From Parvularculaceae bacterium (GTDB lineage Bacteria; Pseudomonadota; Alphaproteobacteria; Caulobacterales; Parvularculaceae), in assembly GCA_027080545.1 (NCBI GenBank), contig JALWRV010000165.1, positions 1 through 7,031 on the forward strand: a DNA stretch of 7,031 nt, read 5' to 3'. A program made the translations under genes and the position numbers. The notes under the pieces were generated by a model. The model saw nothing but the letters and a program-made list of their open reading frames with translations, was not told where the DNA came from and did not search any database. Below, piece after piece: positions 1 to 5,648 of this stretch; position 1 is the stretch's first letter, and each line of letters begins with the position of its first letter.

Positions 1-538
1 GCAGGAAATGATGGCACTTTATAAAAAGCATAACATCAATCCCGTTGCCGGGTGCCTGCCCATTCTCATCCAGATGCCAATCTTCTTTTCTCTCTATAAG
101 GTTTTGTTCGTAACCACAGAGCTGCGTCACCAGCCCTTTTTATGGATCAAAGATTTATCGGCCCCAGACCCGACCTCCATTTTCAACCTGTTCGGACTTT
201 TGCCGTATGATCCGACCACGCTGCCCCTGATCGGCCCTTTTGCTTCCATTGGCATTTTAGCGCTGGCCATGGGGGTTGCCATGTGGGTGCAGACCAAGCT
301 GAACCCGCCGCCCGCAGACCCAATGCAAGCACAAATTTTTGGCATGATGCCGTTTATTTTTGTCTTCCTGTTTGCCAGCTTCCCTGCCGGCTTGGTGCTT
401 TATTGGTTTTGGAATACTTTCCTCGGTGTTGTGCAACAATATACGATTATGAAACGCAACGGGGTCGATGTGGATTTGCTGAACAATATCAAAGGCACAT
501 TCAGCAAGAAAAAACCTGCGGCCAATGACAATAAATAA
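1..538 (+). CDS. yidC: Membrane protein insertase YidC, C-terminal part (5' end outside window)
   Basis: YidC (Oxa1/Alb3 family) inserts and folds proteins in the inner membrane, alone or with SecYEG. About 178 C-terminal residues are visible, read in the frame beginning at base 2; the rest lies upstream of the window, so this is an edge truncation and not a broken gene. Signature features are the GCLP turn followed by QMPIFFSLYKV, a central hydrophobic segment (LPLIGPFASIGILALAMGVA), and a last segment containing FPAGLVLYWFWNT followed by VVQQYTIMKR. The protein ends in a basic tail (FSKKKPAANDNK), typical of the ribosome-facing YidC C-terminus. The stop TAA (536-538) shares its last A with the ATG of engB, which implies translational coupling. 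The yidC-engB order is the usual one in Alphaproteobacteria. Identity is secure. Confidence 0.95.
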   Translation, partial: QEMMALYKKHNINPVAGCLPILIQMPIFFSLYKVLFVTTELRHQPFLWIKDLSAPDPTSIFNLFGLLPYDPTTLPLIGPFASIGILALAMGVAMWVQTKLNPPPADPMQAQIFGMMPFIFVFLFASFPAGLVLYWFWNTFLGVVQQYTIMKRNGVDVDLLNNIKGTFSKKKPAANDNK

Positions 539-1185
539 TGGCTCAAAACACCCCTTCTTTTACCCATGAAGCCCTTGAAAGAGGACGCAAACTATTTGCT
601 GGCCCATGCGATTTTTTGCGGGGCGTGGTGGATATAGCGGGCCTGCCCAGTGATGAGCGTATTGAGATCGCCTTTGCTGGCCGCTCTAATGTGGGAAAAT
701 CATCTCTGCTGAACGCGCTCACCAATCGCAATGCTCTCGCGCGCACCTCAAACACCCCGGGGCGCACCCGCGAGTTGAATTTTTTTACATTGGGCGACGA
801 AATGCATTTGGTGGATTTGCCGGGCTATGGTTATGCCCGCGTGTCACGCAAGCAGGTGCATCATTGGACCGGATTGATTAAAGACTATCTGCGTGGTCGC
901 GCCTGTTTGCGGCGCGTCTGCGTGTTGATTGACGCCCGCCACGGCCTGAAGAAAAATGATTTAGATATATTGGACATGCTCGACATTGCCGCTGTGCCCT
1001 ACCAAATTATTCTTACCAAGGCTGATAAAGTTAAAACGAAAGAAATGTCCCAAACGCTGGCTTCAACCGAAGCAGCGCTGGCAAAGCGCCCGGCTGCCCA
1101 TCCGCTGGTCCATGTAACTTCAAGCGAAAAGAAAATAGGCTTTGAAAATCTCCGCGCCGATCTCGCTCAAATTTTGATACAATAA
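538..1185 (+). CDS. engB: Ribosome biogenesis GTP-binding protein EngB (YihA/YsxC)
   Basis: EngB is an essential TRAFAC-class GTPase that assists late assembly of the 50S ribosomal subunit in the cytoplasm. The 215-residue product is of normal family length. All G motifs are present: G1 GRSNVGKSS (48-56), the G2 region NTPGRT (72-77), G3 DLPGYG (93-98), G4 TKAD (160-163) and G5 TSS (194-196). The N-terminal extension containing FLRGV before the G domain is also typical. The start ATG overlaps the yidC stop as TAATG. No clear Shine-Dalgarno sequence precedes it, so translation probably depends on ribosomes finishing yidC. A hairpin terminator begins one base after the stop, so engB is the last gene of this transcript. 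In many Alphaproteobacteria argB follows engB; it does not here. Confidence 0.97.
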   Translation: MAQNTPSFTHEALERGRKLFAGPCDFLRGVVDIAGLPSDERIEIAFAGRSNVGKSSLLNALTNRNALARTSNTPGRTRELNFFTLGDEMHLVDLPGYGYARVSRKQVHHWTGLIKDYLRGRACLRRVCVLIDARHGLKKNDLDILDMLDIAAVPYQIILTKADKVKTKEMSQTLASTEAALAKRPAAHPLVHVTSSEKKIGFENLRADLAQILIQ

Positions 1186-1186
1186 A

Positions 1187-1220
1187 CCCGCCCGATGAAA
1201 CCATCGAGCGGGCCATTTTT
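1187..1220 (+). terminator. Rho-independent terminator after engB, probably bidirectional
   Basis: An inverted repeat CCCGCCCGATG (1187-1197) and CATCGAGCGGG (1202-1212) encloses the four-base loop AAAC. The 11-pair stem has one internal C/A mismatch. It is followed by CCATTTTT, giving a short U-tract at 1216-1220 on the plus strand. On the minus strand the stem is followed by TTTATT, so it could also stop transcription of the SapC-family gene, which ends 17 bases away at 1237. Its place between two converging genes supports a shared terminator. A second, AT-rich hairpin (TTTTGCA 1244-1250 with TGCAAAA 1256-1262) lies inside the last SapC codons and may add to it. Confidence 0.8.
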
Positions 1221-1236
1221 CGTATCGTGCAATCAA

Positions 1237-2037
1237 TTATTGTTTTTGCATGGGTTGCAAAACTTTATCCGGTGACAGATTGAAACGACGCACCCGCCGA
1301 TCCATCAAATTACGCCAATTCCCCATGGACATCATGGAGGCATAGATCACCGGCAATAGATTGGTTTTGCGCAACTCAAGAAACTGCTCATCGGATAGCT
1401 CGTTAAGGCGCTTCTCATCAATGGCGGTATATTGCGCAAAAGGCTGAGGCTCACCACCTTCCGGTGTATATTGGGCCACTTGCGTATCAAGCAATTTGAA
1501 CTCGGCCAATTTTTTGGCAAATTCCACCGTCACCATCCGGTCACGCTCATAGGTGCGGCAAAATTCCATAGCTGAATTCATGGCATCGCTTGGTTCACCA
1601 TTATTGAAGAAGGGTGTTTCTGAATCTTTGGAAATACCGTCAAATTCAGAATCAACAATCATCGCCATACGATCAGACGAACGATCGCCCGCCAAGGCAA
1701 ATGGATAGCGCCGAATATAACCGGGAATATAAACATCCCGATCCCATTCCCCATTATCATCGACAAAAAGATTGACCTCATCAATCAAGCCGACCACCGC
1801 CATGGGCAAGGGGTTTTCCGCATCAGAAAAAATGATCGGGTAGTGACGCTGCGCCGCCGCTAGTTCCGGCAACACGACCGGCACCGCGCGCACATCAGCG
1901 CAAAACTGATAGGGGCGCGATGGGCGAGAAATGCCCAGATCACTATGTTTTTCTTTGGTTAACAGTTCCGGCTTACGGAACAGGAACATCTGCCCTTCCA
2001 ATTGAACCTCTGAAGGGGCTGCTGGTGTTTCGCTCAT
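1237..2037 (-). CDS. SapC-family protein
   Basis: The 266-residue product matches the SapC family (Pfam PF07277 type), named after an S-layer-associated protein of Campylobacter. Its biochemical function in Alphaproteobacteria is not established. Recognisable family blocks are RHYPIIFSD (64-72), a central AVVGL..VNLF stretch (80-91), and W98 followed by YIPGYIRRYPFAL (103-115). The remainder is acidic and helical, ending in a basic segment (NWRNLMDRRVRRFNL). I see no signal peptide or membrane segment. The frame stays open upstream to TTG codons, but ATG at 2037 is chosen because AAGGAG stands six bases in front of it. The gene is last in a probable sppA, small protein, sapC-like series and converges on engB. 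A surface or envelope role is only an inference from the family name and from the neighbours. Confidence 0.92.
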   Translation of the reverse strand: MSETPAAPSEVQLEGQMFLFRKPELLTKEKHSDLGISRPSRPYQFCADVRAVPVVLPELAAAQRHYPIIFSDAENPLPMAVVGLIDEVNLFVDDNGEWDRDVYIPGYIRRYPFALAGDRSSDRMAMIVDSEFDGISKDSETPFFNNGEPSDAMNSAMEFCRTYERDRMVTVEFAKKLAEFKLLDTQVAQYTPEGGEPQPFAQYTAIDEKRLNELSDEQFLELRKTNLLPVIYASMMSMGNWRNLMDRRVRRFNLSPDKVLQPMQKQ

Positions 2038-2261
2038 TTTACTCTCCTTGCGGCAGCGACCCCCTGGCCGCACCATAATTGGGATATAAGACCCCACCAA
2101 TGCAAAATACAGGCAAACAGCCCTCTTTTTTATTGGCGGATAATCGTTCTAAAATCTCATCGACCTGCCCACAAACAGGCCAAGCGCCGAGACGCATAGC
2201 AGACCAAGGCCTCAACTCCAAGCCCTGTCTCAAATGTTGACAAATATCGCCCCTGACGCGC
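2038..2261. other. Spacer between the small membrane protein gene and the SapC-family gene
   Basis: These 224 bases hold no gene I can support firmly. The minus strand has a 52-codon frame (2197 down to 2039) whose TAA lies one base before the SapC ATG; it has no good ribosome binding site. I see no convincing sigma-70 promoter, although the length of the spacer leaves room for a separate promoter for the SapC gene. Short inverted repeats (CCTG/CAGG near 2164-2179, AGGCC/GGCCT at 2177-2212) are weak and could be chance. Confidence 0.5.
2044..2049 (-). promoter_or_regulatory. Ribosome binding site of the SapC-family gene
   Basis: Read on the minus strand this is AAGGAG, followed by six bases and then ATG at 2037. 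It is one of the two strongest Shine-Dalgarno sequences in the window. It decides the start, ruling out the 21-residue upstream extension of the same frame. Confidence 0.85.
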
Positions 2262-2462
2262 TCAGCGTTGACGGAAAGTGCCGGTTTCAGGGTCACGATC
2301 AAAATCGAGAATCGGCCCTTCTTGCCCTTTTCCCACCCCCTTGTCAGCGGAACGGCGGCTAAAATGGCGCTGGGCCCCTTGCGCACGCCGGGCCAGCCTT
2401 TTGGCAACGCCGACCGCCACGAGGGTCAAACTTACGGTTGCGAGTAGGCTTGTCAGGCTCAT
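2262..2462 (-). CDS. Small single-pass membrane protein, unknown function
   Basis: This 66-residue protein begins with one hydrophobic segment (about residues 4-20, LTSLLATVSLTLVAVGV). A strongly basic stretch follows (KRLARRAQGAQRHFSRR, 21-37), predicting the N-terminus outside and the tail in the cytoplasm by the positive-inside rule. The C-terminal tail contains ILDFDRDPETGTFR (51-64). From memory, tails of the form L-(acidic)-x-DPxTGxY/F-R occur in small uncharacterised alphaproteobacterial membrane proteins; I cannot verify this here. A very good Shine-Dalgarno sequence five bases before the ATG argues that it is translated. It starts 58 bases after the sppA stop on the same strand, so co-transcription with sppA is likely. 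I do not know its function. A longer frame on the same strand (2407 down to 2039) overlaps it but lacks comparable start signals. Confidence 0.72.
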   Translation of the reverse strand: MSLTSLLATVSLTLVAVGVAKRLARRAQGAQRHFSRRSADKGVGKGQEGPILDFDRDPETGTFRQR

Positions 2463-2467
2463 ATCAT

Positions 2468-2473
2468 CCTCCC
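2468..2473 (-). promoter_or_regulatory. Ribosome binding site of the small membrane protein gene
   Basis: On the minus strand this reads GGGAGG, five bases ahead of the ATG at 2462. This strong, well-placed Shine-Dalgarno sequence is the main evidence that the 66-codon frame is a real gene. Confidence 0.8.
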
Positions 2474-2520
2474 ATTGGTCGATGGACCCACCCTATCACA
2501 TACGCCGCCCCAAGGGACCT

Positions 2521-3414
2521 TTATAATCCGTAACGCGCCCACAAAGCCCGCTGTTCAGCAATCTCTAGCAGTAATTCCGGGTCAATCAGGCTCACAGATG
2601 GGTGATTTTCCCCCATCATCCCCCCTAAAGCCTCGCTTTGGCTGGCCATAAATTTCGCCAAAAGACCCTTTTCTTGGGGGGCAATGTCCTGAAAAACCAC
2701 ATCTTCCCCAAAACGCTCCCGACACACGGCGCGTAAGGTGCCGATTTTATCGATCAACCCACGTGCCATGGCGGCCTCGGCCAAAAAGATCTGGCCCGTG
2801 AAAATATCATCCTGAGAGCCAATTTTATCACCCCGCCTTTCCTTCACCAGATCAATAAATTGCTGATGTAAGGCGTCGAGGATCGCTTGCAAATTTTCCA
2901 CCTGTTCGGGGGCTTCCGGCTTGAAAGGATCCAGCTGGCTTTTGCTTTGCCCTGCTGTATGGACCCGGCGCTCAACCCCAATTTTGGCAATAGCCTCAAC
3001 AAACCCAAAGCCGGATGAAATCACCCCGATTGAGCCAATGATAGAGCTTTCATCCGCAAAAATTTCATCGGCCGCACAGGCCAGAATATATCCACCCGAC
3101 GCGGCCACATCCTCAACAAAAGCCAAAACAGGTATGTTTTTTTCTTCCGCCAGGGCGCGTATCTGGCCCATGATGAAACGCGATTGCACCGGCGACCCGC
3201 CGGGTGAGTTTAATCGCAACGCAACCGCCTTAGTGCCGCTCACAGCAAAGGCTTTTTCTATCGGTTTCATCAATTTCTTCAAATTCAGCACCTTGCCCCG
3301 ACCACCGACGGCAATAATGCCGTGCAGGTCTAGAACAGCCACCTTGGGCGGTTTTTCCCCAATGAAGGGAATATGGCGCATGATTTTTTTCATAAGGGGT
3401 AATTTTTCTGTCAT
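2521..3414 (-). CDS. sppA: S49 family peptidase, short SppA/SohB type
   Basis: S49 serine peptidases use a Ser-Lys dyad and are best known for degrading leftover signal peptides in the membrane. From the ATG at 3414 the product has 297 residues, the size of a single-domain bacterial SppA rather than the duplicated E. coli form. The fold's markers are RLNSPGGSP (67-75), the nucleophile block VAASGGY with Ser106, IGSIGV (126-131), and the general-base region AGQSKSQLDPF with Lys158. There is no obvious hydrophobic anchor at the N-terminus, so membrane attachment would have to be peripheral. The start is uncertain: the frame is open to a TTG at 3450, with other ATGs at 3393 and 3381, and none has a Shine-Dalgarno sequence. 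The 3414 start and those downstream keep the usual short N-terminus before KVAVLDLHGII. The gene is divergent from the polyprenyl synthase and heads a minus-strand series. Confidence 0.93.
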   Translation of the reverse strand: MTEKLPLMKKIMRHIPFIGEKPPKVAVLDLHGIIAVGGRGKVLNLKKLMKPIEKAFAVSGTKAVALRLNSPGGSPVQSRFIMGQIRALAEEKNIPVLAFVEDVAASGGYILACAADEIFADESSIIGSIGVISSGFGFVEAIAKIGVERRVHTAGQSKSQLDPFKPEAPEQVENLQAILDALHQQFIDLVKERRGDKIGSQDDIFTGQIFLAEAAMARGLIDKIGTLRAVCRERFGEDVVFQDIAPQEKGLLAKFMASQSEALGGMMGENHPSVSLIDPELLLEIAEQRALWARYGL

Positions 3415-3562
3415 GGTGGGGGATGTAAGGTTTTCACCCACCCGATGCAATAGGCGGCTTCAAAACCGCACAAAAACTCCGATTTGGCCTATATGTGTCC
3501 TTTTCCCCATCGATTATTTTCGCTAAAAGCAAACCGTGAAGCGATCATCCTCGGAGACAGAT
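3415..3562. other. Divergent intergenic region between sppA and the polyprenyl synthase gene
   Basis: Promoters for both directions must lie here or slightly inside the coding ends. I see no hexamer pair with correct spacing: TTGGCC at 3484 has no -10 at 16-18 bases, and the AT-rich GATTATTTT (3512-3520) lacks a matching -35. The region contains an inverted repeat GGTGGG (3415-3420) and CCCACC (3437-3442), adjoining the sppA ATG. A small GCGG/CCGC repeat lies at 3454-3469. Confidence 0.6.
3553..3557 (+). promoter_or_regulatory. Ribosome binding site supporting a TTG start for the polyprenyl synthase
   Basis: GGAGA lies just upstream of the TTG at 3563; GGAG ends six bases before it. Neither the GTG at 3536 nor the ATG at 3581 in the same frame has a comparable site, so TTG is preferred. 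This is a moderate argument only, since many alphaproteobacterial starts lack a Shine-Dalgarno sequence. Confidence 0.55.
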
Positions 3563-4585
3563 TTGTCCGCACCGGCCACCATGATAAAACCAGACCGCGA
3601 TTTTCGCGATGCCATTGTCAATCTCAAAGGATTGGTCGGGGCTGATCTCGAACGGGTCAATGATACCATCATGGCCACCATGCAATCACAAGTCTCCTTA
3701 ATCCCTGAAATGGCCGCCCATCTCATCAATGCCGGTGGCAAGCGTTTGCGGCCAATGCTCACCCTCGCTGCGGCGGGCAGTTTCAACTATCAGGGGGATG
3801 CCCATATCGTTCTGGCCGCCGCTGTGGAGCTTATCCATGGTGCTACCCTGCTCCATGATGATGTGGTCGATGAAAGCATTTTGCGGCGGGGGGCTGAAAC
3901 CGCCAATATCATCTGGGGCAATAAAGAAAGCGTACTGGTCGGGGATTTTCTATTCTCCCGTTCCTTTGAATTAATGGTGCGCACCGGATCGATCCGGGTT
4001 TTGGATATTCTTTCTCATGCTTCTGCGGTGATTGCAGAAGGCGAGGTTCTACAACTCGCCACCCAAAATAATATCAATGCCAGCTACGATATGTATCTTG
4101 ATGTGGTCAAAGCCAAAACCGCCGAGCTGTTTGCGGCCGCTGCCGAATCCGGCGCTTTGGTTGCCGGGGCTGACAAGACACAACAACAGGCTTTTCGCGA
4201 CTATGGCCTTTCCCTTGGTATCGCCTATCAACTCATTGATGATGCTCTTGACTATTCCGGCACCCAACAAGCGCTCGGCAAGGCCGTTGGTGATGATTTT
4301 CGCGAAGGCAAAATGACCCTACCCATCGTGTTTGCCATCGCCGCCGCCCGCGACCCGAGCAGCCGACAATTTTGGCAACGCACTATTGGCGATAATGATC
4401 AAACCGATGGTGATCTTGAAAAAGCCATGGCCTATATCAAGCAAAGCGAGGCTATTGAAAAAACGCTGGAATGTGCCCGTCAATTTGTTGATGACGCTCT
4501 GCGTGCTTTGAATAAGGTGCCTTCCGGCCCCATACCCAACGCCTTGCGAGACATTGCAACTTTTTCGATTACCCGCGGGTTTTAG
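3563..4585 (+). CDS. ispB: Long-chain polyprenyl diphosphate synthase (octaprenyl/decaprenyl type)
   Basis: This trans-prenyltransferase condenses isopentenyl diphosphate units onto an allylic primer to make the long chain attached to ubiquinone. The 340-residue product (from TTG) carries GGKRLRP (58-64), the first aspartate-rich motif LLHDDVVDE (Asp99, Asp100, Asp103), RRG just after it, VLVGDF, AEGEVLQL, the KTAELF block, and the second aspartate-rich motif LIDDALDY (Asp226, Asp227, Asp230) followed by GKAVGDDFREGKMTLP. The residue five before the first Asp of the first motif is a small Ala, as in long-chain enzymes; exact chain length cannot be read from sequence. Close resemblance to E. 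coli IspB around the motifs supports the symbol. Alternative starts in frame are GTG 3536 and ATG 3581. Its last 17 bases overlap the converging glycosyl-transferase gene. Confidence 0.95.
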   Translation: MSAPATMIKPDRDFRDAIVNLKGLVGADLERVNDTIMATMQSQVSLIPEMAAHLINAGGKRLRPMLTLAAAGSFNYQGDAHIVLAAAVELIHGATLLHDDVVDESILRRGAETANIIWGNKESVLVGDFLFSRSFELMVRTGSIRVLDILSHASAVIAEGEVLQLATQNNINASYDMYLDVVKAKTAELFAAAAESGALVAGADKTQQQAFRDYGLSLGIAYQLIDDALDYSGTQQALGKAVGDDFREGKMTLPIVFAIAAARDPSSRQFWQRTIGDNDQTDGDLEKAMAYIKQSEAIEKTLECARQFVDDALRALNKVPSGPIPNALRDIATFSITRGF

Positions 4586-5648
4586 GATCCACGCCTTTAT
4601 CCACCTCAAGGCGTCTCTTCACCAAAATCATTGTCCCCACCACCACAACCCCCAGGCCGACCACAAGCACCCAGTGCAATGATGGCGAAAGTCGCAATAA
4701 GGCCATCGCAGCAGCCGCGCATAGTGTAACCGCAAGACCATAGAAAAAACTCACCCGTCCGTGGGACCAACCTGCCTGCTGCAATATTTGATAGAGATGT
4801 TGTTTATGAGGGCGATAAACCGCTTCACCACGCAACAATCGCCCCCCCATAGTCAGCGCCACATCAACCAGAAAGGGAAGAAACATCAGCGGGATAAAAT
4901 AAATCGGCAAGGGGGACCCTTGAGATATATTCTGCCCCGCCAGCGCAACACCGCCCAGCAAATAGCCAAGCCCTAAACTGCCCGCATCGCCCATAAAAAT
5001 GCCGGGGTCCTCTTTCGACCCCACATTAACCGGCAAAAACCCGTAAAGCCCCGCCGCCAGAACCAATCCAATGATCGCAAGGACTATATGGCCCATAAAT
5101 ATAGCCCCTAAGGCAAGCGCCAATCCCGCAACCAGACCGACCCCCGCCGCCATGCCATTCAATCCATCCATGAAATTAAATGCGTTGGCAAAGCCTACAA
5201 TCCAGAGAAGGCTCAGAACAAAAGAAACCGCCGGTAATAATTCTGCTTCGCCGAGAAGAGGCAAGGAGAGACTGTTTACCGATCCAACCAGCATAACCAT
5301 CAAGCCTGCGATAATCACCTGACCAGCCAATTTTATCCACACAGCCAAGCCCGCCACATCATCCACAAAGCCCATAAGCGCAGCAGCCCCGCTTAGTAAT
5401 AAAAGATGATACCAGCGAGGATCCACAACTAAATCGCCTATCTGCCACAGCCCGACAATAGCCAATAAAATTATGGTGATGAAAATAATACCCCCCGCTC
5501 GAGAGGTCGGGCGCGCATGGCTGGAGCGGGCCAAAACGGGATTGCTCAAAAGCAAACGCTGGGCGGCCACCCGGCTCGCACGCCATACTATCAAACCAAC
5601 CACCAGCATCACCGCGCCGAAGACGAAGAAAAACATATTGGCACTCAT
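4569..5648 (-). CDS. Glycosyltransferase family 4: WecA/MraY-type polyprenyl-phosphate sugar-1-phosphate transferase
   Basis: Enzymes of this family move a sugar-1-phosphate, often an N-acetylhexosamine, from a UDP-sugar onto undecaprenyl phosphate in the inner membrane, starting O-antigen, capsule or related glycans. The 359-residue product is almost entirely transmembrane helices. Catalytic loops are all present: the substrate loop SSHARPTSRAGG (42-53), GFVDD (Asp96, Asp97), NAFNFMDGLNG with Asp161 (155-165), GIFMGDAGSLGLG with Asp221 (216-228), and RPHKQHLYQ with His281 and His284 (279-287). The PTSRAGG and PHKQH patterns fit the WecA/WbpL branch better than peptidoglycan MraY, which normally sits in the dcw cluster; the sugar cannot be told. 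Its ATG overlaps the ispE stop by four bases (ATGA), and AAGG at 5657-5660 is its probable ribosome binding site, inside ispE. Its 3' end overlaps the opposing polyprenyl synthase gene. Confidence 0.95.
   Translation of the reverse strand: MSANMFFFVFGAVMLVVGLIVWRASRVAAQRLLLSNPVLARSSHARPTSRAGGIIFITIILLAIVGLWQIGDLVVDPRWYHLLLLSGAAALMGFVDDVAGLAVWIKLAGQVIIAGLMVMLVGSVNSLSLPLLGEAELLPAVSFVLSLLWIVGFANAFNFMDGLNGMAAGVGLVAGLALALGAIFMGHIVLAIIGLVLAAGLYGFLPVNVGSKEDPGIFMGDAGSLGLGYLLGGVALAGQNISQGSPLPIYFIPLMFLPFLVDVALTMGGRLLRGEAVYRPHKQHLYQILQQAGWSHGRVSFFYGLAVTLCAAAAMALLRLSPSLHWVLVVGLGVVVVGTMILVKRRLEVDKGVDPKTRG
4591..4614. repeat. Inverted repeat just after the polyprenyl synthase stop
   Basis: ACGCCTT (4591-4597) and AAGGCGT (4608-4614) form a perfect seven-pair stem with a ten-base loop. 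It starts five bases after the polyprenyl synthase stop and lies within the last codons of the opposing transferase. There is no T-run behind it in either direction, so it is not a standard intrinsic terminator. It might stabilise a transcript end, or it may be coincidental. Confidence 0.4.

Noticed and set aside
1..538. Apparent truncation of YidC
   Set aside because: The frame runs open through the window edge, so it is simply cut by the window.
2164..2212. Short inverted repeats upstream of the SapC-family gene, considered as a riboswitch or small RNA
   Set aside because: Stems of only four or five pairs, with no known riboswitch core and no terminator-like end.
2039..2407. 122-codon minus-strand frame overlapping the small membrane protein gene
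   Set aside because: Its first half is an out-of-frame shadow of the 66-residue protein and its start has no supporting signal; only the last 52 codons merit a low-level note.
2278..2526. Plus-strand open frame of about 80 codons opposite the small membrane protein gene
   Set aside because: Arginine- and serine-rich antisense frame without motif or ribosome binding site; the minus-strand gene has a strong one.
3415..3450. TTG at 3450 as the sppA start
   Set aside because: No Shine-Dalgarno sequence upstream, and it would add a 12-residue extension not typical of short SppA proteins; kept only as an alternative.
3484..3520. Candidate promoter TTGGCC with downstream AT-rich box for the polyprenyl synthase
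   Set aside because: Spacing between the two elements is about 22 bases, too long for a sigma-70 promoter.
2921..3526. Long plus-strand open frame (about 200 codons) opposite sppA
   Set aside because: It lies antisense to a clear S49 peptidase gene, has no recognisable motifs and shows composition expected of a mirror frame.
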